A stretch of 64,000 nucleotides of DNA, from positions 96,861,338-96,925,337 of the forward strand of contig NC_086247.1 in the NCBI RefSeq assembly GCF_021018805.1. The letters run 5' to 3'. A model generated the notes under the pieces. It did not search any database and was not told the DNA's origin. It was given only the letters and a program-made list of their open reading frames with translations. A program made the position numbers and the translations under genes. Positions 1 through 11,918 of the stretch are shown one piece after another (positions within the stretch are counted from its first letter, which is position 1; each line of letters begins with the position of its first letter). Origin of the DNA: Prinia subflava (lineage: Eukaryota > Chordata > Aves > Passeriformes > Cisticolidae).

Positions 1-669
1 ATCACCATTTTCACAGTACAGCTGTCAGGCAAGACACCCTTCTTGACCTGCATGTAGCAGCTCCAGAGGAAAAAAAACCCCAAAACCTAAACCTCATACT
101 CCCTCAAAACACACAGCCAAGGAATAAATATCTCCAATACAACAGTGAGTTATATTTGCAATCTAAGGCTGGGACAAACTGATTTTGAACCAAAACTTAA
201 AAATAGGCTGTCATTATTAGTAATCTCTAAAGAATGGCCTCCAACCTTGGTGCCTATCAGTATTTCCTCATTTCACCAAGTAACAGCAAATACACTCTGG
301 ATTACATCACCTTTGGTTACCCTTAGGATGAAGAGATTCTCCTTTGGCTAATCAGAATTTCACTCTATGTGGCCACTAGGACTTTGTCTAGTGACTTCAT
401 GCTAGGAAAGATCAGCAACCCTATAAGACTTGAATGCTACATGAAAGATTAAGGCCAGGAAGAGTTGTGGCAGTATGAGGAATTATTCTTAAACATTAAG
501 TTCTTCCTCCCCTCTTTGTTCTAGGCCTTTCAGCCATTATAAATTCATGTTAACTCTCATGTAGAGGCTCCTCTTAATTTACACCTGACTTATCCTAGAT
601 TTAAGAGGAAAGAATGACAAAACAAACAACTGAAAAATAACATTTTGGAAGGAAAGAGGAAGTCTAACA
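1..669. other. Intergenic, nothing recognised
   Basis: AT-rich unique-looking sequence beyond the 3' end of the small gene. Short open frames here have no coding character, and no repeat or RNA gene is recognised. Confidence 0.5.
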
Positions 670-691
670 GGCACTATAGTGAAGAGTGTGA

Positions 692-697
692 TTTATT
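692..697 (-). terminator. Polyadenylation signal of the small gene
   Basis: Minus-strand AATAAA 58 bp after the stop codon, followed by TCACACTCTTCACTATAG; cleavage would fall near 670-680. This gives a very short 3' UTR of about 80 nt. Confidence 0.6.
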
Positions 698-754
698 GGA
701 ACTTGCCACTCCCACATGATGAGTGTGACAGCACTTATCCCACAGGTAGTCCAA

Positions 755-841
755 TCAAGCTTCTTCAATTGTCAGTTCATGTTTAGTTGCCTCCTCAATG
801 TTTTTAAGTTGATGAAGCAGCCATTCTCTTTCTTTCTTTCT
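755..841 (-). CDS. Small gene, last coding exon
   Basis: An 87-nt coding exon with acceptor TTCTATAACAG, in phase with the preceding donor. It encodes 28 residues (RKKEREWLLHQLKNIEEATK, then HELTIEEA) and a TGA stop at 755-757. Heptad-like spacing of Trp, Leu, Leu and Ile suggests a coiled coil. A polyadenylation signal follows about 60 bp later. Confidence 0.75.
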   Translation of the reverse strand, partial: RKKEREWLLHQLKNIEEATKHELTIEEA

Positions 842-3800
842 CTGTTATAGAAGAAAAAATATTTTTAATCAACCTAATCCTTTCAGATACCACCTGCTTT
901 CAAAAACAACCTACACAAAGGACATATGACCCAACTCAATTTTGCCTTAAGTTTTTGATTTTTTTAAGCAAAGAAGTTTTACTCTCAAAACTGGCAAGTT
1001 TTCTTGAGTTTTCAGCACACTCAAGAACAATATGGTACAGAGAAAAAACAAACCAAACTAGAATTTGAGGACTTCACACTGACTTGACAACCTTCAGAGT
1101 CTGACTCTGCTGCCTTCCTATTCTTTCTATGAGCTTTCCACAGCCTCTTAGCAAATAATTAAAGCTTCAGAAAATTGAGTTGTGTACCACAGACAACCAA
1201 CATCTGCAGAGCATCTGTCAATTCAAGCTTTCCCCAGGAAACCCTACATTAATCAAAAGGACTGTTCACAAGATCACATTTGCAATGACTGTCATTCTTT
1301 TTATAAATCATTACAAGTTGGATTTAACAGAAAAAAAGAGTAGATTATTATTTTCTTGAGTTTGAGCTGACTTGCTAACATTAAGAAGCTTTAGACTTCA
1401 ATGACTGATTTCTTCTTATTCTTAAATATCTTCTAAATAGAGATATATTTTAAAAATATACTTTCCCACTGGGGTACACAATGAGTCATACCAGCTCACA
1501 AGCTGAAGCAAAAGCTAGTTTGGAAGTTTACACGGCATCCCATCTGTGATTAGGAATGGTATGACAGAGTCTACCAGGTTATGACCCAATTCATAAACAG
1601 ATGACCTCACTGCTAAAGTTGTAGAAATGTTCAAGTAATAAACTATTCTCACTTTATTGGAAAAATCTGTATGTATTCAGCATTGGTAGAAGTTTGTGTA
1701 ACTTAGTTATTGAATAACTAAATGAAAGCCTTTACCTGAAGAATTTTATCAATTTTCTTCTTTCTGGATTTTGCTACCAGGGGATCTTTTATCCCTGGTA
1801 TTCCAGAAACAAGCCATGAAGGTCCGCTTTTGGGAGTTACTGCAGCATCCATAGATGCTCTGGTGGTAGCTTGAGTTTCTGTGTTTGGGACAACTTTGTG
1901 AGGAGCTGGCTCTTGATTTGATTCATCAGAGGCCAACACAGTGGAAAGCCTCTTTCTAGAAAATACAAGCCGAGAGTTTTGGCTTTTCTCTTTATTTAGT
2001 TCTTGCATATCAGATGCTGTTGAAAGCATTTTCGGGGACATATGAGGGATGTATACATTAGCACGTACTGATGATACTTGAGATAATGATGTACTTAGAT
2101 TTGATTTTGGCATTGGAGATCCATAAACTCTCTTTGTGGCTTCTTGGTCCTTGATTGACTGATTTGTCAGATCTATAAGAGATGGACTTTTTCTTGAAAG
2201 CATTGAGTCCACTGGGGTGCTGTGTGTCACCATTCTCTTTTTCAGAGATCTTTTAACATTTAGAAAAGAATAATCGTCCTCTGACATCTTGAAGTCAGGT
2301 TTATTCCCTTAAGAAAATAAAAAGATTGTGTCATTGTTGACACTGTGAGAGATGCAATACAAGCTGCTTTTTAGCAGCAAGCTGTTAAATCAAATCCAAA
2401 GTGTTTTTATTTTCATGTCTATATTCTGTCATTACATAGAAATTATCCTTTATATAGATCAGTGTTCAAACATTCGGAAGAGCCATTTTGAAAACAGAAC
2501 ATGAGCCAACAGCTGTTCACACATCCAACACTTACTCCTCTCCCAGCCTTCTGCATGAGGAGCTCCAAGTGTGCTAGAATTTTTAAAGACCTTTCATTAA
2601 CTGCAACATCATTAAGGTGGTGTTTCCTCCTTTCAAGTATATAAATAATATACTTTTGAGGTTTCAGCTACTAACACTCCATATGCATTTGAAAACTTGT
2701 ATGGCAGAGAGACTACCATTTTGTAGCAAAAATCAAGTGCCTTAAAGAGATGGGCACAGAGTTTCTGGATTCATCAAGGATCTCTTAATCAAATTGCCAT
2801 TTTGTTTCCCTTACTTCCTTGAAAGGGGGCTCAAAAACTTCTAATTCCCTCCTATTTACTTGACATTTGTCTCACTTCAGCTGATCCTCAGGTTTGATTA
2901 TAAAAAAAATATATGTTCTGTGCAAGTCTATTTTCAACTGAATTTACAATGTCAAGGTTGTTTTTGCTAGTAGCATTATTCCTATCCATTTTCAAACCCT
3001 CAATAAAAAGAAACTATTTCTTACACTTGCTACTTGTTGGGCAGAAAAGCCCAAGATAAAGATAACCATTTTAACATATGTTGAAGATAAATATCTAAAT
3101 TAGGTGAGCAATTAAGTACTCGTACTAATTGTTGAACTCCTTGCTTTCATGAGGTTGTTCAGATACCTCATGCAGGTTAATCGCCTTATATTCTAAGTTG
3201 TATATAGATTGCGGCCTTGGACGGGCAAGACAACAGGACTACCATGAAGCATGGCTCAGGAAGACAGGGAGGTATATTTGCTGAAGTAAAAGATATTAGT
3301 TCTCCATCCCTTGTCAAGTACCTGTGTAGCACCTAAGTTTTCTAGTAGAGTTGCACATTCACTTTGTGTTTCTAAACACAAAGGTGGCAGGAGAGAGAGC
3401 ACTGACTCTTCAATACAGCAGAAGTCAGGTGTTTTAGGTGGTGTTTTTTTTTTTGTTTTTTTTTTTTTTTTTTTTTTTTTTTTTGTTTGTTTGTTTGTTT
3501 TTTGTTTTTTTCCCTCAAAAAGATGGAGGAGTACTCCCTAATAATTTTTATTTGGATACCTATTTCTTCTCTCACTTCATAGCAGTGCCAGCTTGTGTAA
3601 AACATAGGCAGCACTCAGTCTACAGAGACTGCCTTTTTCCTTTCCTGTTTAGATAGATTGACTTCCTTTAGTTTTTATCATAGAAGCTTACATGACTTAG
3701 CTTAGAAAGAGAGTAAGAAGGAGTTTGCCGCTACCACTCCTCCCCCAAACCTATCCTCAGCTAAGTATTTTAATGCTTTTCCCTTCACCATTAAATAGCC

Positions 3801-5464
3801 AATTAAAAGCTATTTCTTACTTAAAGTAGTTTTTAACTTTTTTTTTCAACCAAAGCTTTTGTGGAAAAAATAGTAAGTTTTTTCACATTTCTCTATGCTT
3901 TAGAAAATAAATCTGTATAAGCAATAGACTTTTCTGCTCTAACACCACTATAGATAAAGGAGAGAACTCTGAAAACAACAGAGAAACATAGAATATTTGA
4001 GATTATCAAAGTGTCTCACAGAGAATGCATTTCACAGGCAATTTGACAAAATAGAGCAGGCTTACCAGACCTACCAGATTCTATCTGATATCTTCCTTCC
4101 TTCCTTTTTAAACTAATCTACCTTCAGTTGCCAATTCCCTTTTTATACACCTGTCAATCCTGGCCAGCCTTTGCTGCAGACACTCCTTAATTAACACATT
4201 TAGTAATTTTGGGGAATATCAGCAGTGCTTCTAAATTAATAAATAGCTAAATAGAAATCTAGAATAAATTAATCATAGGAAAATGGATTAGCCAATTTAT
4301 CTATGTGCTATGTTTGTCGCTATTTAATCTCTGCTCTTTACTGCCTATTTCAATCACAAAAATACTCTAGTGGTTAATTGGCTTCACATGGTTTCTTAAG
4401 GCACGTTGAGGATCTGCTGCAAGATGGATGTATGTTGATGGAGTATATTGCCATCCTTATTTTATTTTCTCGATGCTTTTTTTGCTCACAAATAAATGGG
4501 AAATTAATGTTAAATCTGCCATGAAAAATCTCTTCTTGTAGGAAAATAGAAAGTGAGAATAAACTTAAAAACTGTAAATTTCAGTGTGTATTTCATGGTG
4601 TTTGCAGCTAACAGCTAATGACAGCATTTTATCTCGAAGCATGTGTTTTCAAAGTATCAGCTCTTAGATTAGAATTCCATTGGTTTGAAATGGTATGGTT
4701 TCGGTGGAGGACTGCAATTTTTATCAACTGAAAAACAGCTGGACTACACCAGTTCTTCTGAATTGGAAGTCAGCTCCGTGGTAGCTGACACTAAACAGCT
4801 GTTATCACAATGTTGTAGAGCAAGAACAGGTGTGAGGGAGCATGTACACAAATAGTGGGGTAGCCCATTTTGACAAAGCATGACCTATGGACTTTTACGC
4901 TGATCAGACAGACTTAATTTTACAGCTTTATGTGGATGACCTAGAGTGCATTCAGCACAGAGGGACAAAAGCACTGATCTTGCAGGAATTTGAACTTTTG
5001 GTTCCAGGGAGTCTGGGTATTTCAAACCTAATCGTAAACTGCTCTCTCTTGCCACATTAATAGTTGTACTATGAATAGAGAATTGGAGCTACCAGTTCAA
5101 TATTTATAAGTAACAGTCTGTCAATATATGGATAAAGTTGCTAGGTTTAAGTTATGAGCCCCTAAGGAGCTGAAAGAGAGCTTGAGAAATGGAAGCACAT
5201 TACAATCATATGGATTGCATGAGTAAACATCTTGGAAATAAATAGTCTGTCCAGGATAAGCTATTTATTTCCTAAACTCCCAGGGGAAGTTCCTACAGGA
5301 ATATTTTGAGAATTAAACAAAAAGTATTTTGAGACACTTGTGGCTGGGGAAAAAAAAAGGTCTCAGTCATTTATAAACACAGATCAATCTTTACCTTATT
5401 TTGAATATTTGTAGTTAGTTTTCATACCTTGTGGTTTCGTGAACAAACTGATCAGGTCAGTCAT
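755..5464 (-). CDS. Small three-exon gene, unknown Ser/Thr-rich protein with C-terminal coiled coil (candidate CCDC201 orthologue)
   Basis: Exons 5428-5464, 1736-2307 and 755-841 splice (37+572+87 nt, phases 1 and 0) into an open frame of 231 residues beginning MTDLISLFTKPQG and ending LTIEEA. The protein is Ser/Thr/Pro-rich through its middle, then basic (KSRKKK at about 192-197), and ends in a charged helix (RKKEREWLLHQL, about 204-231) that should form a short coiled coil. No transmembrane segment or signal peptide is visible. The frame is also open from a second ATG at 2287 (MSEDDYSF, 212 residues), which has A at -3 and may be the main start. A TATA box lies upstream and a polyadenylation signal downstream. 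I do not recognise the family. The location just 3' of ADCY1 matches where I believe mammals carry CCDC201, an oocyte-expressed coiled-coil gene, but that identity is inference. Confidence 0.75.
842..1735 (-). other. Intron 2 of the small gene
   Basis: 894-bp AT-rich intron with GT-AG ends on the minus strand. No repeat or nested gene is recognised. Confidence 0.65.
1736..2307 (-). CDS. Small gene, coding exon 2
   Basis: A 572-nt exon with a pyrimidine-rich acceptor (ATTTTCTTAAG) and donor CAG|GTAAAG. It encodes the bulk of the protein and is open over its whole length, 190 codons, far longer than expected by chance in AT-rich DNA. The content is rich in Ser, Thr, Lys and Pro (for example SPSLIDLTNQ, VYIPHMSPK, VFSRKRLSTV), suggesting a disordered, probably nuclear or cytoplasmic protein. 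Confidence 0.8.
2308..5427 (-). other. Intron 1 of the small gene
   Basis: 3.1-kb AT-rich intron with GT-AG ends on the minus strand. It contains a long T-rich run at 3442-3511. Nothing else is recognised. Confidence 0.55.
3442..3511. repeat. Poly-T / (TTTG)n low-complexity run
   Basis: About 70 bp of almost pure T interrupted by G, including TTTGTTTGTTTG. It produces three spurious open frames on both strands. Confidence 0.9.
5428..5464 (-). CDS. Small gene, coding exon 1
   Basis: Encodes 12 residues plus the first base of a Gly codon. The ATG has T at -3, a weak context. The donor is CAAG|GTATGA. The exon starts just downstream of a TATA box, which leaves only a few bases of leader if transcription begins about 30 bp after it; the first ATG might then be skipped in favour of the one at 2287. 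The in-frame join to exon 2 is the main support. Confidence 0.6.
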
Positions 5465-5493
5465 GCAGCCTCGCAGGCCTGGCAAGCCAGTTC

Positions 5494-5501
5494 TTTATAT
5501 A
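5494..5501 (-). promoter_or_regulatory. TATA box of the small gene
   Basis: Minus-strand TATATAAA, followed about 30 bp on by the first exon. Upstream, near 5515-5540, the minus strand carries an imperfect palindrome TGACATCATGTCA, close to a CRE/AP-1 site. TATA-driven promoters without a CpG island are typical of tissue-restricted genes; no CpG-rich stretch is seen here. Confidence 0.5.
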
Positions 5502-5509
5502 GTACAGAG

Positions 5510-8090
5510 GGATGTCTTGACATGATGTCATAATGTTTATGGTGTCCTGCTGTACCGTGCCACATAATATCACCTCTCCCAGCAAGGCAGTGATGCAAAC
5601 AACTCTAAGCAGCATGAACCTGCATGAGAAGCTTTTTGGGGTGCTGAAAAAACGGACCTAATTTCACTGGACCCCTTCAAATCCTTATGGCCTTGCTCCC
5701 AGCTGGTGCTTGGCACCCCTTGCTTGCTTGTCCTCACTTTTTGTGTCCTTTTCCGTGGTATCTCACAGTCTGCAAGGGCTGTCTGTAGCTGCATCATCTT
5801 TATGTCTACCTTCCATGGCCTTTTCTGTGAAACTCCTAAAAAACAACCTTCCCCTTTTCTAAAAAGCTTTTACTTTCTATTTTTTTTCTAGAACCTTGCT
5901 AAATATTCTCAAGATACTAATTAAGAGACTTGCAATTTGTTCTTGCTGTTTTAATAATGGTTTATCTTATGTCCTGCAGATCCATCTCTTTATCAAGTTG
6001 TGGCAGGATATTACAGAGAACCAGAAAGTCATAACTGTACAGAGATAAGACAGAAAAGAGTCCAATATTAATGTAAGAATCAGAGCTCAGCAGAACATCT
6101 GCAGGGATTATAATACCTTGGTCTCAGTGTATCTGTAGCCATGTTCTATATCTGAACAGGAAATACCCAAACTGTGATTTGAGTGATACCTTGAAAGCTT
6201 CTTGCATCTTTCAAAGAATGACACATACTGTGTCCTGCACTCAGACCTATTCATTATGATTAATTTCTTCACTAAACTTACATTCCTTGGAATGATCATC
6301 TTTATCCTCAGCATTGTCTACTTGATATTTTGAGCAATAACCTCAAAGATTTGGGTAGAACCTTTTGGTTCTATATTTGGTTCTATATTTACACACAGTC
6401 CCTCTCATTTGTTGCGTAATGCAAGATGGCACTTAATTCTAGCAATGTTATTCTATATCTCCATTTATATTCAAGCTCCCACTGTTTTAGGTTTATGTCT
6501 TGAAAGATTCTTTTGTTGATCTCATTGTAGGAGATAATTTAATCTTTCTAAATTTCTTCCAAAAATCAAAACCTACTTAGGTTACTGCATTTCCTTAAAT
6601 TAAACATTAATTCTTAAAATTTTTACTTCCAAAACTAACAAAAGTGGGGAATATAATAACAGCACTGTGTTTTGTTCAAATTTCAGCCCCTTCATTCCAG
6701 TTCCAATACATTAATTCACTTCAAAATCATGGAATTTTGAGGAGGCTTTATCTGGAAAAGGGAAATACTGAAATTATTTTTCAGTTTACCAAGGAATAAT
6801 ATACATGGAGAGACAAAAAATGGACACCTTTCTCCCTTTGTTTTCTGGTTTGTTTTGAGACATGCAATTCTTCAATTGCTGCTCTTTTAATTTCTTCATT
6901 TTCTACTCTGAGGATGTTGCCAAACAGTTCTTCTGAAAGGAACTTGTATTCTGAACCAATCCTTAGCTCATATGCTTCCCTAATGTATTTTCTTGAATTG
7001 GATATGCAATTCTAATTTGTGAAGTCACTAATCTTGCATAAGTCTCCAAGTTAGCTGCTCTCCAAGAGCTAGGTGCAGTCTCTCCCAGGCAGAACACAAA
7101 GAAGCCCTCTCCCTGCTCTTGCAACTAGTCTGATGTTTTTAGGCATAGAGGGTGATTCCACAAGGAAGTACATAATAAGAAATAGGAGCTGATAAGTACA
7201 GCTCAGCATTCTACTCTGTCTGATGACCCAAGGTGGAATGACCCTTATTCAAAGCAGTATAAGGAAGAAGGAAGAGCCAGAGGAAGCATGGAAATGGTAG
7301 TGAGGATCAAAAGAAGAGCGAAAAGAATAAATTAAGAGAGGGACACAAATGTGAAAATGTTTTCCTAAATTTAGACTTGTGTAGAAAGAATAAATTAGAA
7401 GAAAGATAAAAGGAGTGGACTAAACAAAATTAAAAATGAAAAAGAAAGGAAATTAAATTGTTTCCTAAGTGATTTAGAAGACTTGGGCCCAAATTACAAG
7501 CTGTTTATGGATGAAACACCATAAAAATACAAATCTGTTTCAAATTCACTTAAAGTATTCTTCCTGTGTTTGAGTTTTGTATATAGGCAAGTAAATCAAG
7601 AGTGCTCTAAGAGTGCTGATCAGACTGAGCTCCTTAGTGAAAATAAGACTGAAACATTTATTTGCTAATGTGAAGTCTAAAATGAACAAAGAGCCTCATC
7701 ATTAACTAACCTCTGCAGAATAATGCCTCCTTTGGGACTGGAAAGCATTATGGTATGGTGGGTGAATGGAGAAGTGATTGTGTCCCAGTAAGCTCCTTGG
7801 ACAGCCACAGACATTGAAATGGAAACACTGCAACACATTCTGTGGACCTAATCTCTTCAAGTGCATAGAGCTGCACAGAGGAAGCCAGTGGAAGTTTTCA
7901 AAAACACCTCAGCACTATCTCCACTTATTTCACTAGAAATTACGTGTCTGGACACCAGTGAGAATCCTGAGTTTTGTGACAGGGTGAACAGTGGGGACAG
8001 GCATTTTATGTATGTGTTTGGAAGACACTTTAGAGTGTAACAGAAAAGGAAAGATTGGAATAAAAAGGCATGGAATATTCCAGATCCCAG
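5510..8090. other. Intergenic, upstream flank of the small gene
   Basis: AT-rich sequence without a recognised gene or repeat. The first few hundred bases would hold proximal promoter elements of the minus-strand gene. Confidence 0.45.
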
Positions 8091-8093
8091 GAA

Positions 8094-8530
8094 GGGATCT
8101 TTAATGTTTATCTAGTCCAACTGCCTGACACTTCAGACTGACTAAAATCTAAAGGATGTAATTAAAGGTATTGGCTGAATGACTGTTAAACACTGACAGG
8201 CAGAGGGAATCAACCACCTCTCTAGGAAGCCTTTTCCAGTGTGTGACCACCCTCTTGGTAAAGAAATGCTTCCTAATGTCCAGACTAAACTTCCCCCAAC
8301 AAATGTGGCTTTGAACACTTTCTGGCACTGGGTACCAAGGAAGAGAGATTGGTACCTCCCTCTCCCTTCCCCTCCTCAGGAAGCTGTTGGGAGCAGTGGG
8401 ATCACCCCTCATCCCCCTTCTCTCCAAACTAGACAAAACCAGTGTCCTCAGCTAGCATGTCTGCCAGGCCCTTCACCAGCAAAACCTCCACTGAAACCTC
8501 CAGAAACCAAGGACAATGTGAATCCTTTGT
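8094..8530 (-). mobile_element. CR1 LINE fragment (3' end)
   Basis: On the minus strand this reads as the 3' part of an avian CR1 retrotransposon. It includes a degraded ORF2 C-terminus (DIRKHFFTKRVVTHWKRLPR) and then the characteristic GGCAGTTGGACTAGAT segment at its low-coordinate end. It is 5'-truncated as usual and carries stops and indels, so it is inactive. Confidence 0.85.
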
Positions 8531-11121
8531 AGTCTGGTAAACAAACTTTTCAGTGCCTGAAAACATTGTGTACAATCTTGTTCTTCAGCAATTTTAAAGT
8601 GTTTTGCCTTTTGGAACACTTTCTTCACATGTTATTTATGTTATGGTGGTAGTGTGAAAGTGGTGGTACCTTTGCAATTTTGGAGCTTCCCATTTTTCGG
8701 TTTGTCAATGCCGTTCTTCTGGCCAGAGGCAACATCAATGTCTTTGTCTACAGTGTCCAGGAACAGACCTATGTATGGCATAATTTTCATTCCAATCTGA
8801 TCAGAGGAGCACCTCATAAGGAGCCTGAGAGGAGGGCTTTAGGGAATCCTGGATAAACAGGTGTAGCGATTTCATAACCTCTCAGTAAAAAAATAGCTTT
8901 GAACTAGCAATACACAGAGTCACGATGTGTACTTCAGGTTATGTATTTCTGCAGGTTTTGATTATGACTGCTATAAATGGACCTGTCCAACTGGACAACA
9001 AATCTGATTTTGTGCATTCAAACCATGATCTTGAACTACTTACTGGGTTTCATGGCTGCTCAGAAAGTCAAACCCTTATTTTAATGTCTAAATTATCTTC
9101 TATGATTAATTTCAATAAGAGTTTGAGGAACTGTGAGATTTGTCTCTTTGAACCATTTCAAATAGTCTTGAAAGATTTTAATATGGGTGTTGATACAAAT
9201 TTTTTACTGATGGCCACAATTGCAGGCACTTGGAAGTAGTATTCTAACAGCCATTTTTTTCCTGCTTTAATGTAATAGGACTGAAGAAACAAGTTCCTTA
9301 AGGAATATACCTTTACATCTTATAGAAAAGTTCAGTGCCATGTCCTCCCTCAGTTTAAACCAGGTCTGCACTCAGATTGAGTGCCTGGTGTCTACATGAA
9401 AGGAAGAGCTGTTTGTACTCATATAAAGATCCTACAATATTAAAATCATTTATAAAAGTTTAAAGCATTAAAAATTGTTGTCTCTCTTTGTTAAACAAGG
9501 TTATAATACACAAGTAGGCAGTCTAAAACCATTGGTGGGGGATTTCAAATAGAAAAAAACACCTTTTTTGTGTAGAAGTCTGGAGGATCAGTATTTAACT
9601 TCAAAAAAATCTGATTACCTCAGTAGTAAGAAGTCAGATATACTTTAATAGCAGCAGGGATCATTGACCTTGATAAAATCAATGTGTTACCACTACTTTT
9701 GTAATTACGTCAATGATTCCTCTTCATTACACTCTTGTCTCACAGGAATGCCACAATGTGTTCTGTCTGCCTGTTGTTTATTCACTAGTCGGTGTCCTAT
9801 ACACTCTCTATGTGTTTCTACACTCCACTAGTCAATCTGAGTTAATATTCAACTTAGACCTTTCCTCAGTAATTTGCTGTGTCTTTTCTGATACAACTGC
9901 TCCTTTTTAATTATGTGGCAGAGCTGCTGAGGAGCACATAACGGTATTGCCAAAGTTCAATAAACATACAGAGTAACTATAGAATTTGGGGGAAAACAGT
10001 CCATGCTGCTTTCATGACCTTTGGCAATAGTATGAGCCCAGTTTGACCAATGCCAAACAAATGTCTAGCTTCAAATCTCTCAGCAAAATGATGGATTTGT
10101 TTTACTTTATTACATCCAATAATAAATTAAAAGTGCTGTGTTTGTGCAGTGCAGTAGTATGGCCAGACTGAGTATAGTCCTGTGTAGGAAGTAAGGCCAG
10201 GTGAATATAAATGGCTCTTTCTTGTGGCATTAGAATTGTGCAGATGAATCCCCAGGTGGTCTAAGCTGAGGAAATGCTAATTAATTATTCAGAGTCCCCA
10301 CTGACTTAGTGAAGCAGAGCACTTCTAATAGGGAAACTTATCTGCTTTGTCTGTGATGGTGTAGTAATTTATATGTTACACTGCCCCTGTGAAAGCTATC
10401 ATTGACACATTTGGAGTGTGCCTAGTAAATGAAAAGGTAAATATTCCTGATAATAATGACTACTTCATCACTAGCTTCTTGCTTTCTAGCTCTTTATGGA
10501 TAAATCTAATAACAGTTAACCAATGCCTGCTTTTAAATAGAGGAACAATGTAAACCTGGGAGACTCATATTAGTGTAATATTAAAAACTAGTTTCTGTTC
10601 TCTGAGCTTTGAGCCTGGAAACCTATGCAAACTACTGTTGAAGCTGATAGAACTATTCTGCACAAGACTGGATAATAGGATCAGACCAGGATTCTAAGCA
10701 GCCTGACAATACCTCAAAATCCCTATCATTAAATGCTCTCTTGACAGTTTAGAGAGTTTCATGAGAGCAAAAAATGTCACAGACAGTCTCTAATACATGG
10801 CTCACTTTACAGCTATGACTCTTTTTTTCCATCATAGTGACCCAAGCAAGAATATGGTACATGATTTGATACCTGTCTAATTGAACATCATGTTCTGCCA
10901 GCAGAAACAGCATTAGGTGACCCACTGCTCTAGGGAATGGCTGCAAAACTGGAAGACTTTGACATAGATACAATGGCAATGCACCAAGGTACACAATGGA
11001 AAATGTACACAATGTTCTCTTTTTCTATTCTCCCCTTCTGCCTGTTTGAAATCTACAATATCCTCTGGTAATATTTTTGGACAAGAACCTCAGTTTCAAT
11101 CCTGTGCAGTTTATGCTATGG
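8531..11121. other. Intergenic, nothing firm recognised
   Basis: AT-rich sequence between the CR1 fragment and the solo LTR. A minus-strand open stretch of about 55 codons around 8641-8810 looks protein-like but is short and unassigned. Confidence 0.4.
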
Positions 11122-11126
11122 AAATG

Positions 11127-11913
11127 TGTTGGGGGTTAGATTTGGGTTTTTTTCTTCTCACAGAATTTTTTCCCATAAGTTTCCAAGAGGCCTTGATGAC
11201 TCCTTAGTCAGAACAAAAAGGAGTACTTGAGGGATATGGCAGCACAAGGCTACACCTATTGTTTTTGAGTCCCTGGGAGTGTCCCTCAGAGGGGAGAGAT
11301 GATGAGCTTTGGGAAAGGCAAAAAAACAGATCTGGGGGAGGGAGAGGCACTCTTGCTCTCAGCTCCGAGGAGGACGGTCAGGCTGCCCTCTGCCTCTGCC
11401 TTGTCCTGGGAAATCTACAGTCATCTGCTGTGTACCCGGGAATCCTGAGCTCGCTTTCTCCAGCCTCCCCCCCACCGCCGCTGCTTCTTCGGAGCTTTGA
11501 GGTTCCCCTGCTACTCTGTAGCCCTGCACTGCCCAGCCCTGCCGGGACACCCCTGCTGCTCCAGCTGCCAGCGCAGAGCTCCTCATCTCATCCACCGGTC
11601 CGGGACTTTCCTTCCTTCCAGTTCGGCCTCTCGGAGTCCTGCAGGGGCGCCGAGATCAAACTGCTCTGGGCTTTTGTAAAAGAAAGCCCTCAAGGTTCTC
11701 GGTTCTGTTTATTATTGATGCTGTAGTTGTTGTTTGTTTGTCGTTTTGTCATATATACTAGTAAAGAACTGTTATTCCTACCCCCATACCTCTGTCTGAA
11801 AGCTCCTTTAATTTTTAAAATTGGAATAATTTGGAGGGAGGGGATTTGAATTCTCCATCTCTAGGGAGGTCCTGCCCCCTTCCTAGAAGATATCTGTCTT
11901 TCAAACCAAGACA
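11127..11913 (+). mobile_element. Solo ERVL-like LTR with 5-bp target-site duplication
   Basis: 787 bp beginning TGTTGGGGG and ending AAGACA, flanked on both sides by AAATG (11122-11126 and 11914-11918). TG...CA ends and a 5-bp duplication are the hallmark of an ERVL-class LTR. The middle is strikingly GC-rich against AT-rich surroundings, followed by TACTAGTAAAGAACTG, with an AGTAAA-type signal near 11760. No retroviral coding sequence flanks it, so it is a recombination-derived solo LTR. The sequence resembles, from memory, a common songbird ERVL LTR. Confidence 0.9.
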
Positions 11914-11918
11914 AAATG

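Noticed and set aside
8239..8532. 97-codon plus-strand open frame
   Set aside because: It is the antisense shadow of the CR1 ORF2 remnant on the minus strand.
11259..11726. 155-codon plus-strand open frame, the GC-richest stretch in the window
   Set aside because: It lies wholly inside the solo LTR, where GC-rich non-coding sequence gives long chance frames. It does not resemble retroviral or host protein.
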